The position numbers and the translations under genes were made by a program. This document shows, piece after piece, positions 40,860-49,037 of a DNA stretch of 51,678 bases. The stretch lies in the NCBI RefSeq assembly GCF_002860255.1, contig NZ_PGVE01000095.1, positions 1 to 51,678 on the forward strand, read 5' to 3'. Source of the stretch: Neobacillus cucumis (GTDB lineage: Bacteria > Bacillota > Bacilli > Bacillales > Cytobacillaceae). Position 1 is the stretch's first letter. Each line of letters begins with the position of its first letter. The notes under the pieces are model-generated. The model was not told the DNA's origin and made no database searches. It was given only the letters and a program-made list of their open reading frames with translations.

Positions 40860-40978
40860 TAATTTTGAAGAAAAGGGGCAAAGATGCTCCTATTTTTTTT
40901 ACCCTTTTGTATTTTTTTGACAAAATATTTGGTAATATAGAGTTAGTTTGCAATAAAGCCTACAAAAGGAGAGATTCT

Positions 40979-41992
40979 ATGGCCATCTTAGTAACGGGCG
41001 GAGCCGGGTATATTGGAAGTCATACCTGTATTGAACTATTAAATGCCGGCCACGAAGTTATTGTCGTGGATAACTATTCAAACAGTAAACCGGAATCCTT
41101 ACAAAGAGTAAAAGAGCTTACGGGTAAGGATTTTGCTTTCTATGAAGTGGACCTATTAGACCGGATTGGCCTTCAGAAAGTTTTTGCGGAAAATCAAATT
41201 GAAGCGGTTATTCACTTTGCCGGTTTAAAGGCAGTCGGTGAATCAGTTTCGATTCCCATTCATTATTATCACAATAACATCACTGGAACATTGATTCTTT
41301 GTGAAGTGATGAATCAATACGGTGTCAAAAATCTTGTCTTTAGTTCCTCAGCCACTGTGTATGGAATGCCAGAGCGGGTGCCGATTTCTGAGGATTTCCC
41401 ACTTAGTGCGACCAATCCATATGGGCGGACGAAGCTGATGATTGAGGAGATTTTGCGGGATTTATATGTTTCCGACCAAGAGTGGAGCATTGCCTTATTA
41501 CGTTACTTTAATCCAATCGGAGCCCATAAGAGCGGCCGGATTGGCGAGGATCCAAATGGAATTCCGAATAATTTAATGCCGTACATCACTCAGGTGGCGG
41601 TTGGCAAATTGAAGGAATTGCAAGTGTTTGGGAATGATTACCCAACGGATGATGGAACAGGTGTCCGCGATTATATTCATGTCGTAGATTTGGCGCTTGG
41701 CCACCTAAAGGCGCTTGAAAAAGTTTTGCCTTCCAAAGGGGTGGAGGCCTACAATCTTGGAACGGGTACTGGCTATAGTGTGCTAGGGCTTGTTTCTGCC
41801 TTTGAAAAAGCTTCTGACGTTTCGATTCCCTATAAGATTGTGGACCGAAGACCTGGAGATATTGCGGTTTGTTACGCGGATCCTTCCAAAGCAAAAGAGG
41901 AGCTTGGCTGGACGGCTACTAGAGGAATCGAAGAAATGTGCGAAGATTCTTGGAGATGGCAGAAAAATAATCCGAATGGGTATGATAATTAA
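40979..41992 (+). CDS. galE: UDP-glucose 4-epimerase GalE
   Basis: NAD-dependent short-chain dehydrogenase-like enzyme interconverting UDP-glucose and UDP-galactose, possibly also the N-acetyl forms. The 337 residues start MAILVTGGAGYIGSHTC with the Rossmann GxxGxxG, have FSSSATVYG and the catalytic YGRTK, and end with IEEMCEDSWRWQKNNP, typical of GalE. AAAAGGAGAG precedes the ATG; the frame is open to 40856 upstream but the extra residues do not fit. It may feed cell-surface or flagellin sugars, but context alone does not show this. Confidence 0.93.
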   Translation: MAILVTGGAGYIGSHTCIELLNAGHEVIVVDNYSNSKPESLQRVKELTGKDFAFYEVDLLDRIGLQKVFAENQIEAVIHFAGLKAVGESVSIPIHYYHNNITGTLILCEVMNQYGVKNLVFSSSATVYGMPERVPISEDFPLSATNPYGRTKLMIEEILRDLYVSDQEWSIALLRYFNPIGAHKSGRIGEDPNGIPNNLMPYITQVAVGKLKELQVFGNDYPTDDGTGVRDYIHVVDLALGHLKALEKVLPSKGVEAYNLGTGTGYSVLGLVSAFEKASDVSIPYKIVDRRPGDIAVCYADPSKAKEELGWTATRGIEEMCEDSWRWQKNNPNGYDN

Positions 41993-42000
41993 ACCTAGTA

Positions 42001-42030
42001 AGACGAGAGCCACTGGCTTTCGTCTTTTTT
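42001..42030 (+). terminator. Terminator after galE
   Basis: AGACGAGAGCC and GGCTTTCGTCT pair with one G-U around a three-base loop and run into six T, a few bases past the galE stop. Confidence 0.8.
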
Positions 42031-42066
42031 CTAATAAAAGATGACAATGTAGGAGGATGGTGTTTT

Positions 42067-42522
42067 ATGGAGATCAAAATTGATGATTTAACCGGTCCTG
42101 AAGTGGCAGAGCTGATTAGGGAGCATTTACATAGTATGACCTTGAATTCCCCGCCGGAAAGTATTCATGCATTGGGGCTGGAGAAGCTGCGAAAACCAGA
42201 AATTACTTTTTGGAGTGCATGGGATGGACAGGAATTGCTTGGATGCGGGGCATTAAAAGAATTGGACCTTGAGCATGGTGAGGTCAAATCGATGCGCACG
42301 TCTTCTTCGCATTTAAGAAAAGGTGTAGCTAGAAGAATGCTTCAGCATATGATTGATGAAGCCAAGCGGCGCGGTTATCGGCGGTTGAGTTTGGAGACGG
42401 GTTCGATGGAGGCATTTGCACCAGCGCGAAGACTGTATGCGAGCGTGGGCTTTCAATACTGCGAACCGTTTGCGGATTATCTAGAGGATCCCAATAGTGT
42501 TTTTATGACGTTGGAAATATAG
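42067..42522 (+). CDS. GNAT family N-acetyltransferase
   Basis: A 151-residue acetyltransferase of the GNAT fold. The acetyl-CoA motif is HLRKGVARRMLQHMIDEA, preceded by VKSMRTSS and followed by LSLETGSMEAFAPARRLY with GF at the next strand. It looks most like the YsnE-type acetyltransferases of Bacillus. AGGAGG precedes the start. The substrate cannot be inferred. Confidence 0.85.
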   Translation: MEIKIDDLTGPEVAELIREHLHSMTLNSPPESIHALGLEKLRKPEITFWSAWDGQELLGCGALKELDLEHGEVKSMRTSSSHLRKGVARRMLQHMIDEAKRRGYRRLSLETGSMEAFAPARRLYASVGFQYCEPFADYLEDPNSVFMTLEI

Positions 42523-42526
42523 AATA

Positions 42527-42563
42527 GAGACTGCTGGCAGTATATACCGGCAGTCTCTTTTTT
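42527..42563. terminator. Bidirectional terminator
   Basis: GAGACTGCTGG and CCGGCAGTCTC pair with one G-U, nine-base loop, followed by six T. It lies between the convergent acetyltransferase and glucosaminidase genes. Confidence 0.85.
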
Positions 42564-42568
42564 GGAGG

Positions 42569-43066
42569 CTAGGCTTTGGATATTCTGTCATACAGGTTCA
42601 ATATGGTTTGCCCGTAAGTTGTGCCAGGGACGGCCCATTTTCCATTCAGGGCAGTCCAGGTCGGGGCGCTTCCTCTTTGAACGAGATGAAAACGGGGGTC
42701 AACTAATGGATAATCGCTAGGTAAATGCTCGGTGGCAGCATAGGCAAACAAATGCTGCAGGTGAGCCAGTACGCCTTCTTCGGCTGTTTGAAAAAAGGCA
42801 CCTGGATTTCCAGGACCTGTTGCCCCAATTCCTGCATAATTGTTTTGCTCAGGCTGGACGATTCCTGTGAAACGGAAATAGTTGGTCTCTAGTAAGGCCT
42901 GCGCAAAGGCGATGTCTCCCCGGATCCCATAATATTGTCCAAAGGCTACATAATGAGTGGCTAGTTCAATGGCATGGGGATTGACGGATTGGACAAAGAG
43001 ATTCATTTGCTCAGGTGACAAACGGGTCGGTCCCAGGATTGACGGGTTAGTTAGTTCTAAATTCAT
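42569..43066 (-). CDS. Small glucosaminidase-domain protein
   Basis: A 165-residue single-domain protein of the glucosaminidase type. The catalytic glutamate is probably that of AQALLETNYFRF, followed by NNYAGIGATGPGNPGAFF, VLAHLQHLFAYA and the distal GKWAVPGTTYGQTIL. It has no signal peptide or membrane helix, so secretion by the Sec pathway is unlikely; phage lysins and sporulation-lysis hydrolases are alternatives. It is a lone gene behind the alaT region. Confidence 0.75.
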   Translation of the reverse strand: MNLELTNPSILGPTRLSPEQMNLFVQSVNPHAIELATHYVAFGQYYGIRGDIAFAQALLETNYFRFTGIVQPEQNNYAGIGATGPGNPGAFFQTAEEGVLAHLQHLFAYAATEHLPSDYPLVDPRFHLVQRGSAPTWTALNGKWAVPGTTYGQTILNLYDRISKA

Positions 43067-43111
43067 TGAATCGTCCTCCCTTTTTTCCTATTTTACTAAA
43101 ACTAATATGCT

Positions 43112-43150
43112 AAAAGGCATCCGAATAGGTTTATTCGAATGCCTTTTTTG
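43112..43150. terminator. Hairpin ahead of repeat, probable alaT terminator
   Basis: AAAGGCATCCGAATA and TATTCGAATGCCTTT form a long stem with one mismatch and a four-base loop. The minus-strand copy ends in TTTT and the plus-strand copy in TTTTTT. On the minus strand it lies downstream of alaT, but a repeat element separates them. Confidence 0.5.
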
Positions 43151-43159
43151 TTAAATTGG

Positions 43160-43292
43160 CTGTTGATTTCCGCTCCAGGCGCTCGCTTTCCGCGGGCGTG
43201 CCGGGGAGCCTCCTCGGCGCTGAAAGCGCCTGCGGGGTCTCCCCAGCCCCGTACTCCCGCAGGAGTCGAGCGCCCTCCGCTCCAATCAACAG
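43160..43292. repeat. Intergenic repeat, family 2, copy 2
   Basis: A 133-bp GC-rich element with the same inverted ends (CTGTTGATT, AATCAACAG) as the copy at 22456, and a shared GCTCGCTTTCCGCGGG section. It is longer than the first copy by about 45 bases of further hairpin-forming sequence. It lies between the alaT stop and its probable terminator. Confidence 0.8.
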
Positions 43293-43354
43293 GTGTAATA
43301 AACAACCATATCGTTTATCAGAGCCTATAAATGAGCCCCATTAGCAGTAAGGCT

Positions 43355-44566
43355 TTATTCTACTTCTACTTTTTGTGGTTGGGGTTTAGCCTGAACACCT
43401 TTTGACTCAATAAAGCGCTGAATTCGTTTTAATGCTTCCTGCAGCTGAGACATGGAAGTGGCATAAGAGCAGCGGATATAACCCTCGCCGCTTTCACCAA
43501 ACACATGGCCTGGGACGACGGCTACTTTTTCCTGCATTAATAATTCTTCGGCAAATTGTTCGGAGCTTAGGCCGGTTGCACGAATGGATGGGAAGACATA
43601 AAAGGCTCCTCCCGGCATATGGCAATCGAGACCCATTTGGTTTAGAGTCTGCACCACATAATTTCGTCTCCGTCGATAGCTGTTGCGCATGGCTATCACT
43701 TCATCGTAGGTATTGCGAAGAGCCTCGATGGCGCCATGCTGCAGCATATGCGGAGCACACATGGTGGTGTATTGGTGGATTTTTAACATGACGCTTACTA
43801 ATTCTTCCGGCCCTGCAAGAAAACCTAATCGCCAGCCGGTCATGGCAAACCCTTTGGAAAAACCGTTAATCAGAATGGTACGCTCGTACATGCCTTCAAG
43901 CGCTGGAACACTGCAAAATTCTTCATCATAAGAAAGCTCTGCATAAATCTCATCAGAAACCACGAGCAGGTCGTGCTTACGGATGACTTTAGCGATTTCA
44001 ATCAAGTCTTTTTTAGTCAGCATACTGCCAGTCGGATTGTTTGGCGAGCACAAAAGAATCGCTTTTGTTTTTGGTGTAATCGCCGCCTCGATTTGCTCCG
44101 GTGTTACTTTAAAGCCGTTTTCCGGAGAAGTTGAAACTGGAACGGGTGTCCCGCCGGCAATTGCCACTAATGGACCGTAGGAGACGAAGGCTGGTTCGAC
44201 AATTAAGACTTCATCGCCTTGGTTTAATATGGCGCGGAAGGCGAGGTCGATTCCCTGGCTTGCTCCAATGGTGACAATGACTTGATTTTTCGGATTATAC
44301 TGTACACCAAATCGTGTATTTAAATAGTTTGTGATTTCTTCCCGCAATTCGAGCAGACCAGCATTTGCTGTGTAAGAGGTGTAGCCTTGCTCGAGGGATA
44401 AAATGGTCGCTTCACGGATGCTCCATGGTGTGGTGAAATCCGGTTCCCCCACCCCTAGTGAAATAACCCCTTCCATGCTGGCGGCAAGGTCGAAAAACTT
44501 TCTAATCCCCGAAGGCTGTAGTTCTTTGGCTGTTTGGGATAGATAGTGGCCGAGCTCGTGCTTCAT
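43355..44566 (-). CDS. alaT: Class I aminotransferase, AlaT-like
   Basis: PLP-dependent aminotransferase of 403 residues. The cofactor lysine is in NGFSKGFAMTGWRLGF, preceded by CSPNNPTGS and VVSDEIYAEL, and a late arginine in EGYIRCSYA binds the substrate carboxylate. It is close to the B. subtilis YugH/AlaT alanine transaminase, and it overlaps the AlaR-like regulator gene, the same pairing. The start overlaps the alaR stop. The last 15 residues (QPQPQKVEVE-like) are an extra tail. It probably makes alanine from pyruvate and glutamate. Confidence 0.82.
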   Translation of the reverse strand: MKHELGHYLSQTAKELQPSGIRKFFDLAASMEGVISLGVGEPDFTTPWSIREATILSLEQGYTSYTANAGLLELREEITNYLNTRFGVQYNPKNQVIVTIGASQGIDLAFRAILNQGDEVLIVEPAFVSYGPLVAIAGGTPVPVSTSPENGFKVTPEQIEAAITPKTKAILLCSPNNPTGSMLTKKDLIEIAKVIRKHDLLVVSDEIYAELSYDEEFCSVPALEGMYERTILINGFSKGFAMTGWRLGFLAGPEELVSVMLKIHQYTTMCAPHMLQHGAIEALRNTYDEVIAMRNSYRRRRNYVVQTLNQMGLDCHMPGGAFYVFPSIRATGLSSEQFAEELLMQEKVAVVPGHVFGESGEGYIRCSYATSMSQLQEALKRIQRFIESKGVQAKPQPQKVEVE

Positions 44567-45069
44567 GGTGAAACCACCATCCTGCGGTCTTTATCATCCG
44601 TACCATCATTAAAAATAACTCCATCATGTTTGTATTTTTTCAACATGAAATGGGTGGTCGTTGAGATGACGTTTTCAATGGTAGATAGTTTTTCTGATAC
44701 AAACTTAGAGATTTGGATCATGGATTGGCCTTCAACGGTGATCGAGAGGTCGTAGGCACCTGACATGAGGTAAAGGGATGATACCTCAGGGAATCGGCTG
44801 ATTCGCTGTGCTACTTCATCAAAACCTACGCCGCGTTTTGGCGTCACTTTTACATCAATCATAGCGATGACGTTATCCTGGCCTTCTACTTTGCTCCAGT
44901 CGATTAACGTCTGATAGCTCATGATGATTTGTGATTGCTCTAATTTTTCAATAGAGGCTCTTACTTTTTCTTCACTGCACATCACCATTAAGGCAATGGA
45001 TTCTACAGGTATTTTAGGATTTTCTTCAATGATTTTTAAAATTTCAATTTCCTCACTGCTAAGGTGCAT
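44563..45069 (-). CDS. alaR: Lrp/AsnC family regulator, AlaR-like
   Basis: Feast-famine DNA-binding regulator of 168 residues. The N-terminal helix-turn-helix is at about 1-55 (EEIEILKIIEENPKIPVESIA). The C-terminal RAM ligand domain is at about 65-145 (VIAMIDVKVTPKRGVGF and SGAYDLSITVEGQSM). In B. subtilis its counterpart YugG/AlaR controls alaT. Overlap with alaT (ATGA) supports the same arrangement here. AGGAGG lies ahead of the ATG at 45069. Confidence 0.82.
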   Translation of the reverse strand: MHLSSEEIEILKIIEENPKIPVESIALMVMCSEEKVRASIEKLEQSQIIMSYQTLIDWSKVEGQDNVIAMIDVKVTPKRGVGFDEVAQRISRFPEVSSLYLMSGAYDLSITVEGQSMIQISKFVSEKLSTIENVISTTTHFMLKKYKHDGVIFNDGTDDKDRRMVVSP

Positions 45070-45316
45070 GTGGATATCCTCCTCAACTTCTTTTGCTTAA
45101 TGATGATTTTAATCCTAATTCCGGTGTCTGTCACGTGAAGTTGAAAAATATTTTGTATTTTTCTGAAAGCGAAGGGAGATAGAAGGCCAGTTTTGGACAA
45201 AATGAGGCTAATTCATTATTTTTTAAATGAAAACGCCACCATCCTAAATTAGTAAAATCTTATTAAAAAATTGGAGTATAATAGGAAATAGATTAAAGCA
45301 ACAGGAGTAGTGAAGA

Positions 45317-46582
45317 GTGGAAAAACAAACTAGCAAGTATAGATGGGTCGTTTTTGTCTCGATCTTGTTCGCCTATTTTTTAATAGTCAGCCAAAGGACA
45401 GCACCGGGGTTAATTTCTGACCAATTGATGAAGGACTTTCATTTAACAGCCGCGACGATTGGTTTGCTGACAAGCATTCAATTCTTAGCCTATGCAGGTT
45501 TTCAAGTTCCTATCGGTATTTTGTCCGACCGGTTTGGACCTAATTACTTCCTTATTATTGGTGCCTTACTGAACGGAATCGGTACCCTTATTTACAGTCT
45601 TGCCCCGAACGAATACTTTCTCCTCTTTGCGAGATTATTGGCCGGATTAGGGGATGCCACCATTTGGGTCAACCTCGTATTAATTTTAAGCCAATGGTTT
45701 AGAGTCAAGGAATTTGTGGGATTACTCGGAATCGCGGGCATGTCCGGAAGCTTTGGGTTTCTGCTCGCTACGGTTCCTTTTTCAGCGTGGATCTCTTTAT
45801 CTGGCTGGAGGACGCCATTTTTTATCACGGGAATCATACTCGTATTAAGCGCCATTTTGCTTTATTATGTTCTCGAAAAAAAAGCAAAGCAGTTATTTAA
45901 AAATGATTCGGTGAAAGCGAAACAAAAGAAGCCGCGCGAAAAAACAATCGTAGTATTACGGAGGATTTTTTCGAGCCGCCAGGCCTGGGCAGCCTTCTTC
46001 AGTCATTTTGGCCTTGTTGGAACGTATGTAGGATTTATCGGTTCGTGGGCAGTCCCATATGGGATGCATGTGTATGATATGTCACGTTCGCAGTCCAGTC
46101 AGCTGATAATGATCGGTTTAATTGGTGCTTTAGTGGGGGCGCCGCTGACAAGCTGGATTTCGAGCAAGTTTGATTCCATTAAGCGTCCATATGTTGTTGT
46201 GCATACCATTGCAGTGATCAGCTGGCTTGTCCTATTTTATAGTGGAAAGCCTCCATACTATATGCTGGTCATTATTTTCTTATTGATTGGCTATGGTAAC
46301 GGCTCTAGCTCGTTAACCTTTGCCGTGGTTCGAAAATCCTTTGATATAAAAGAAGTCGGAGTGGTATCCGGCTTTGCCAATACAGGGGGCTTTTTAAGTG
46401 CAGTGCTCCTGCCAAGTATTTTTGGAAAGGTATTAGACCATTTTCATACTTCTTCGGCAAGTGTTGGTTATCATTATGGGTTCATCATTCCTGTGATCTT
46501 TTCAATGGTCGGATTATTGGGTGGAATATTAATAAAAGAAAAGCGCCAGGAAGCCAAGCAGCCTAGTGAAATAACAGCATAA
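45317..46582 (+). CDS. MFS transporter
   Basis: A 421-residue 12-helix permease. The N-terminal half has the loop motif GILSDRFGPNYFL (motif A type) and the segment LLTSIQFLAYAGFQVPIG; the middle cytoplasmic loop is lysine-rich. The C-terminal half has SSKFDSIKRPYVVV. It uses GTG as start behind ACAGGAG. The family is broad; substrate and direction are unknown. It diverges from alaR. Confidence 0.85.
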   Translation: MEKQTSKYRWVVFVSILFAYFLIVSQRTAPGLISDQLMKDFHLTAATIGLLTSIQFLAYAGFQVPIGILSDRFGPNYFLIIGALLNGIGTLIYSLAPNEYFLLFARLLAGLGDATIWVNLVLILSQWFRVKEFVGLLGIAGMSGSFGFLLATVPFSAWISLSGWRTPFFITGIILVLSAILLYYVLEKKAKQLFKNDSVKAKQKKPREKTIVVLRRIFSSRQAWAAFFSHFGLVGTYVGFIGSWAVPYGMHVYDMSRSQSSQLIMIGLIGALVGAPLTSWISSKFDSIKRPYVVVHTIAVISWLVLFYSGKPPYYMLVIIFLLIGYGNGSSSLTFAVVRKSFDIKEVGVVSGFANTGGFLSAVLLPSIFGKVLDHFHTSSASVGYHYGFIIPVIFSMVGLLGGILIKEKRQEAKQPSEITA

Positions 46583-46629
46583 AAAAAGAGGACGGATTTC
46601 TATTTTGAAATCCGTCCTCTTTTTTTTAT
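46583..46629 (+). terminator. Terminator after MFS transporter
   Basis: AAAGAGGACGGATTTC and GAAATCCGTCCTCTTT make a perfect 16-bp stem with a six-base loop and a long T run. The repeat at 46632 begins three bases later. Confidence 0.92.
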
Positions 46630-46631
46630 CT

Positions 46632-46748
46632 AGCTCCAGCGCCTAGCCCCTCGATGGTCTACAGCCAATCCGTCCAAAAGGTTAAAAAGCAACCTTTCGG
46701 CCGGCTCGTCTTATGCTTGTCGGGGCTGATCAAGGCGCTTCCGCTTTT
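46632..46748. repeat. Intergenic foldable repeat, family 1, copy 2
   Basis: It is 117 bases, identical to the copy at 34-150 apart from one difference in the last ten bases, and in the same orientation. It begins right at the terminator T run of the MFS gene and ends three bases before the purine permease stop. Confidence 0.9.
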
Positions 46749-46750
46749 AG

Positions 46751-48055
46751 TTATGGGTGCTGTAAAAACGCTAATTGGATAAAGAATAATACCGCAAATA
46801 CATAAAGTAATGGATGAACCTCACGCCATCTTCCTTTAACTAATTTCAAAAGAGGGAAACTGATAAAGCCAAGAGCAATACCGGTTGCGATGCTTGAGGT
46901 TAGCGGCATACTTAACACTGTTAAGAAAGCCGGAAAGGCTTCGTCTAGTTCATTCCAATTGATTTTAGCGATACTTCCCATCATCAAGCTTCCGACAATA
47001 ATTAGTGCAGGAGCGGTAATTGCAGCAATTCCCGATACGGCGCTAACCAGCGGTCCGAAGAAGGCTGAAACCACAAACAAAACAGCCACCGTTACAGACG
47101 TTAGACCCGTTCGTCCGCCAGCTGCCACGCCGGAAGTGGATTCAATAAAAGCGGTTGTCGGGCTTGTCCCAAAAATCGATCCGACCATTGTGGCGACCGA
47201 ATCAGAAAGCAGGGCCTGTCTAGCACGCGGCAGCTTGTCGCCCTTCATTAAACCAGCCTGATTCGCAACCCCGATCATCGTTCCGGTTGTATCGAAAATC
47301 GTCACTAGTATAAATGAAAAGACTACAGCATAAAGACCATGTTGAATCACATCACCAAAAGCTGTGAATGGATTTCCGATCATCAGCCCGTCTGGAAGGG
47401 AAGGAAGCGACATAAATCCTTTATCAAAGGAAAGCTGTCCCGTAAAGTAAGCGATCACCCCGGTAACAATCATTCCAAAAAACAAAGCCCCATTGACTCG
47501 AAGTACCATCAAAATTAACGTTACCGCAAGTCCAATGATCGCTAAAATAGCGGAAGGAGAATGAAGATCCCCCAAGCCAACAAGATTGGATGGATGAGCT
47601 GTGATGATTTTGGTTTGACGAAGACCAATAAAGGCGATAAACAATCCGATTCCTGCGGTGATTCCGTGCTTTAGATTGTCCGGAATCGCCTCAATCAATT
47701 TTTCGCGAAACGGTGTTAACGATAAGATGACAAAAATAAGTCCAGCTACAAAGACAGCAGCAAAGGCTGTTTGATAGGTAATTCCCTGGTGGCCGCCGAC
47801 GACCGAATAAGCAAAGTAGGCGTTCAAGCCCATTCCCGGTGCAATGGCGATTGGATAATTAGCGAATAGCCCCATCCAAAGGGTTCCGATTAGTGCGGCA
47901 ATGATAGTGGCGGTAAAGACCTGTTCAAAGGGAACGCCTGCATCCGCAAGAATGACAGGATTAACGACTACGATATAGACCATGGTAAAGAAGGTAGTTA
48001 TACCAGCCATCATTTCCGTTTTGGTATTTGTATTGTTTTCTTTTAACCTAAACAT
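46751..48055 (-). CDS. NCS2/AzgA-type purine permease (PbuO-like)
   Basis: A 434-residue purine or guanine-hypoxanthine proton symporter. Its TxxxE-type start MMAGITTFFTMVYIVVVNP and the motifs PGMGLNAYFAY and FGTSPTTAFIESTSGVAAGGRTG-like run are standard for the PbuG/PbuO/AzgA branch. Length fits both PbuG and PbuO. No purine riboswitch is visible upstream, unlike pbuG, but two PurBox-like sites are, which favours the PbuO type. Confidence 0.85.
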   Translation of the reverse strand: MFRLKENNTNTKTEMMAGITTFFTMVYIVVVNPVILADAGVPFEQVFTATIIAALIGTLWMGLFANYPIAIAPGMGLNAYFAYSVVGGHQGITYQTAFAAVFVAGLIFVILSLTPFREKLIEAIPDNLKHGITAGIGLFIAFIGLRQTKIITAHPSNLVGLGDLHSPSAILAIIGLAVTLILMVLRVNGALFFGMIVTGVIAYFTGQLSFDKGFMSLPSLPDGLMIGNPFTAFGDVIQHGLYAVVFSFILVTIFDTTGTMIGVANQAGLMKGDKLPRARQALLSDSVATMVGSIFGTSPTTAFIESTSGVAAGGRTGLTSVTVAVLFVVSAFFGPLVSAVSGIAAITAPALIIVGSLMMGSIAKINWNELDEAFPAFLTVLSMPLTSSIATGIALGFISFPLLKLVKGRWREVHPLLYVFAVLFFIQLAFLQHP

Positions 48056-48068
48056 ATGTGTTCCTCCA

Positions 48069-48113
48069 AAATACGAACAATTTTAAAACGACTTTTCTAT
48101 ATTATTCGTTTTT
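48069..48113. promoter_or_regulatory. Possible PurR boxes ahead of purine permease
   Basis: AAATACGAACAAT at 48069-48081 matches the PurBox consensus AWWWCCGAACWWT at 12 of 13 positions. A second box in opposite orientation, at 48101-48113, matches at 11. The spacing between the CGAA cores is wider than the 16-17 bases reported for B. subtilis, so this is a tentative call. Confidence 0.45.
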
Positions 48114-48204
48114 AGCGTAACTTTCAATAGCTAACTATTAGTTTCCCCTATTTTCCCTCCATCTACGCAGGGAGGATGTCATAAAAAGTTCATTATTAAA
48201 AAAT

Positions 48205-48241
48205 AGAAAAGTCCTTCATCGTTTGATGAAGGACTTTTAAC
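48205..48241. terminator. Terminator after SPOR amidase
   Basis: AAAAGTCCTTCATC and GATGAAGGACTTTT form a perfect 14-bp stem with a four-base loop. The minus-strand copy ends in four T, close to the amidase stop. Confidence 0.85.
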
Positions 48242-48242
48242 A

Positions 48243-49034
48243 TTATTCAGCAATAATAAAGGCATCAGTAATGCCTGCCTGTTTAAGCTCGTCTACCCTA
48301 TTTTCGGCATTTTCCCGGTTTGAATAAGCCCCAGCTTGTACCCGGTACCAAGTTTGTCCGGAAATCGTAACCGTATCCATAAATGAATCAATCCCTTTTG
48401 AGGCAAGATAGGTTACCCGATCATCGGCATTTTGTCTTGATTGAAACGAGCCGGCAATCACTTTATAGAGTGTGCCTGTCCCAGGATCGGACGTTTTTCT
48501 TTTTAAATTAAAAGCACTGGCAATCCCATTCGCATGGCCTTGGGCAACGTTTTGACGCCAAGAAGATTGTTTCATGAGAGCGGCATCATGAGAACTATCT
48601 ATAAATCCATTCTCTGTTAGCAGGGCAGGCATTGCGGATTCACGTAACACGTGGAAATTGGCCTTTTTCTGACCGCGGTCTTGAAGGCTATTTAGTTTCA
48701 TCACTTCAGCATGAATAATATCTTGATCACGTGCGGTCGTAGAAGAGTCTGATAGGCCGCTATAAATATAGTCTTCATATCCCTGGCCGCCGCCTGAATT
48801 GATGTGAATGGCCAAATAATAGTCAGCGCCCCAGCTGTTAGCCTCATTGGTACGCGCATCTAAGCTTTTTGTCCTATCAGTCGTCCGGCTCATCTTGATT
48901 TCAATACCTTCATACTGATTGAGCAGGAATGTTCGTAATTTTAATGCAATATCTAATGTCAGATCTTTTTCGTTTAAACCATTCCCTTGAGCTCCAGGGT
49001 CCGTACCGCCGTGTCCTGGGTCCAAATAAAGCAT
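48243..49034 (-). CDS. N-acetylmuramoyl-L-alanine amidase with SPOR repeats
   Basis: Zinc amidase that cuts the stem peptide from muramic acid. About 263 residues: an Amidase_3 domain (1-170) with LDPGHGGTDPGA, LAIHINSGGG and the catalytic glutamate in LLTENGFIDS, then a C-terminal SPOR region (about 185-263) of two repeats, each with a W-Y-R-V or L-Y-K-V-I-A-G-S core that binds bare glycan. There is no signal peptide. The sporulation amidases CwlC and CwlD have the same plan, so it may act in mother-cell lysis. AAGGAGG lies upstream; a TTG at 49037 is better spaced than the ATG. Confidence 0.88.
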   Translation of the reverse strand: MLYLDPGHGGTDPGAQGNGLNEKDLTLDIALKLRTFLLNQYEGIEIKMSRTTDRTKSLDARTNEANSWGADYYLAIHINSGGGQGYEDYIYSGLSDSSTTARDQDIIHAEVMKLNSLQDRGQKKANFHVLRESAMPALLTENGFIDSSHDAALMKQSSWRQNVAQGHANGIASAFNLKRKTSDPGTGTLYKVIAGSFQSRQNADDRVTYLASKGIDSFMDTVTISGQTWYRVQAGAYSNRENAENRVDELKQAGITDAFIIAE

Positions 49035-49037
49035 CAA

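Noticed and set aside
40917..40943. TTGACA as a SigA promoter for galE
   Set aside because: No good -10 lies 16-18 bases downstream; the best candidates, TATAGA and TAGAGT, are 13 and 15 bases away.
43102..43344. Arginine- and proline-rich frames between the small glucosaminidase and alaT
   Set aside because: They are produced by the GC-rich family 2 repeat and have no gene-like features.
45120..45140. GGTGTCTGTCACGTGA stretch as an operator for alaR
   Set aside because: The GTCACGTGA core is partly palindromic, but a similar GTGTCTGTCAC string is, as I recall, a common intergenic word in Bacillus-group genomes; there is no second site to support an operator.
48056..48240. Purine riboswitch ahead of the purine permease
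   Set aside because: The conserved core of the guanine/adenine aptamer is not present; only PurBox-like sites are seen.
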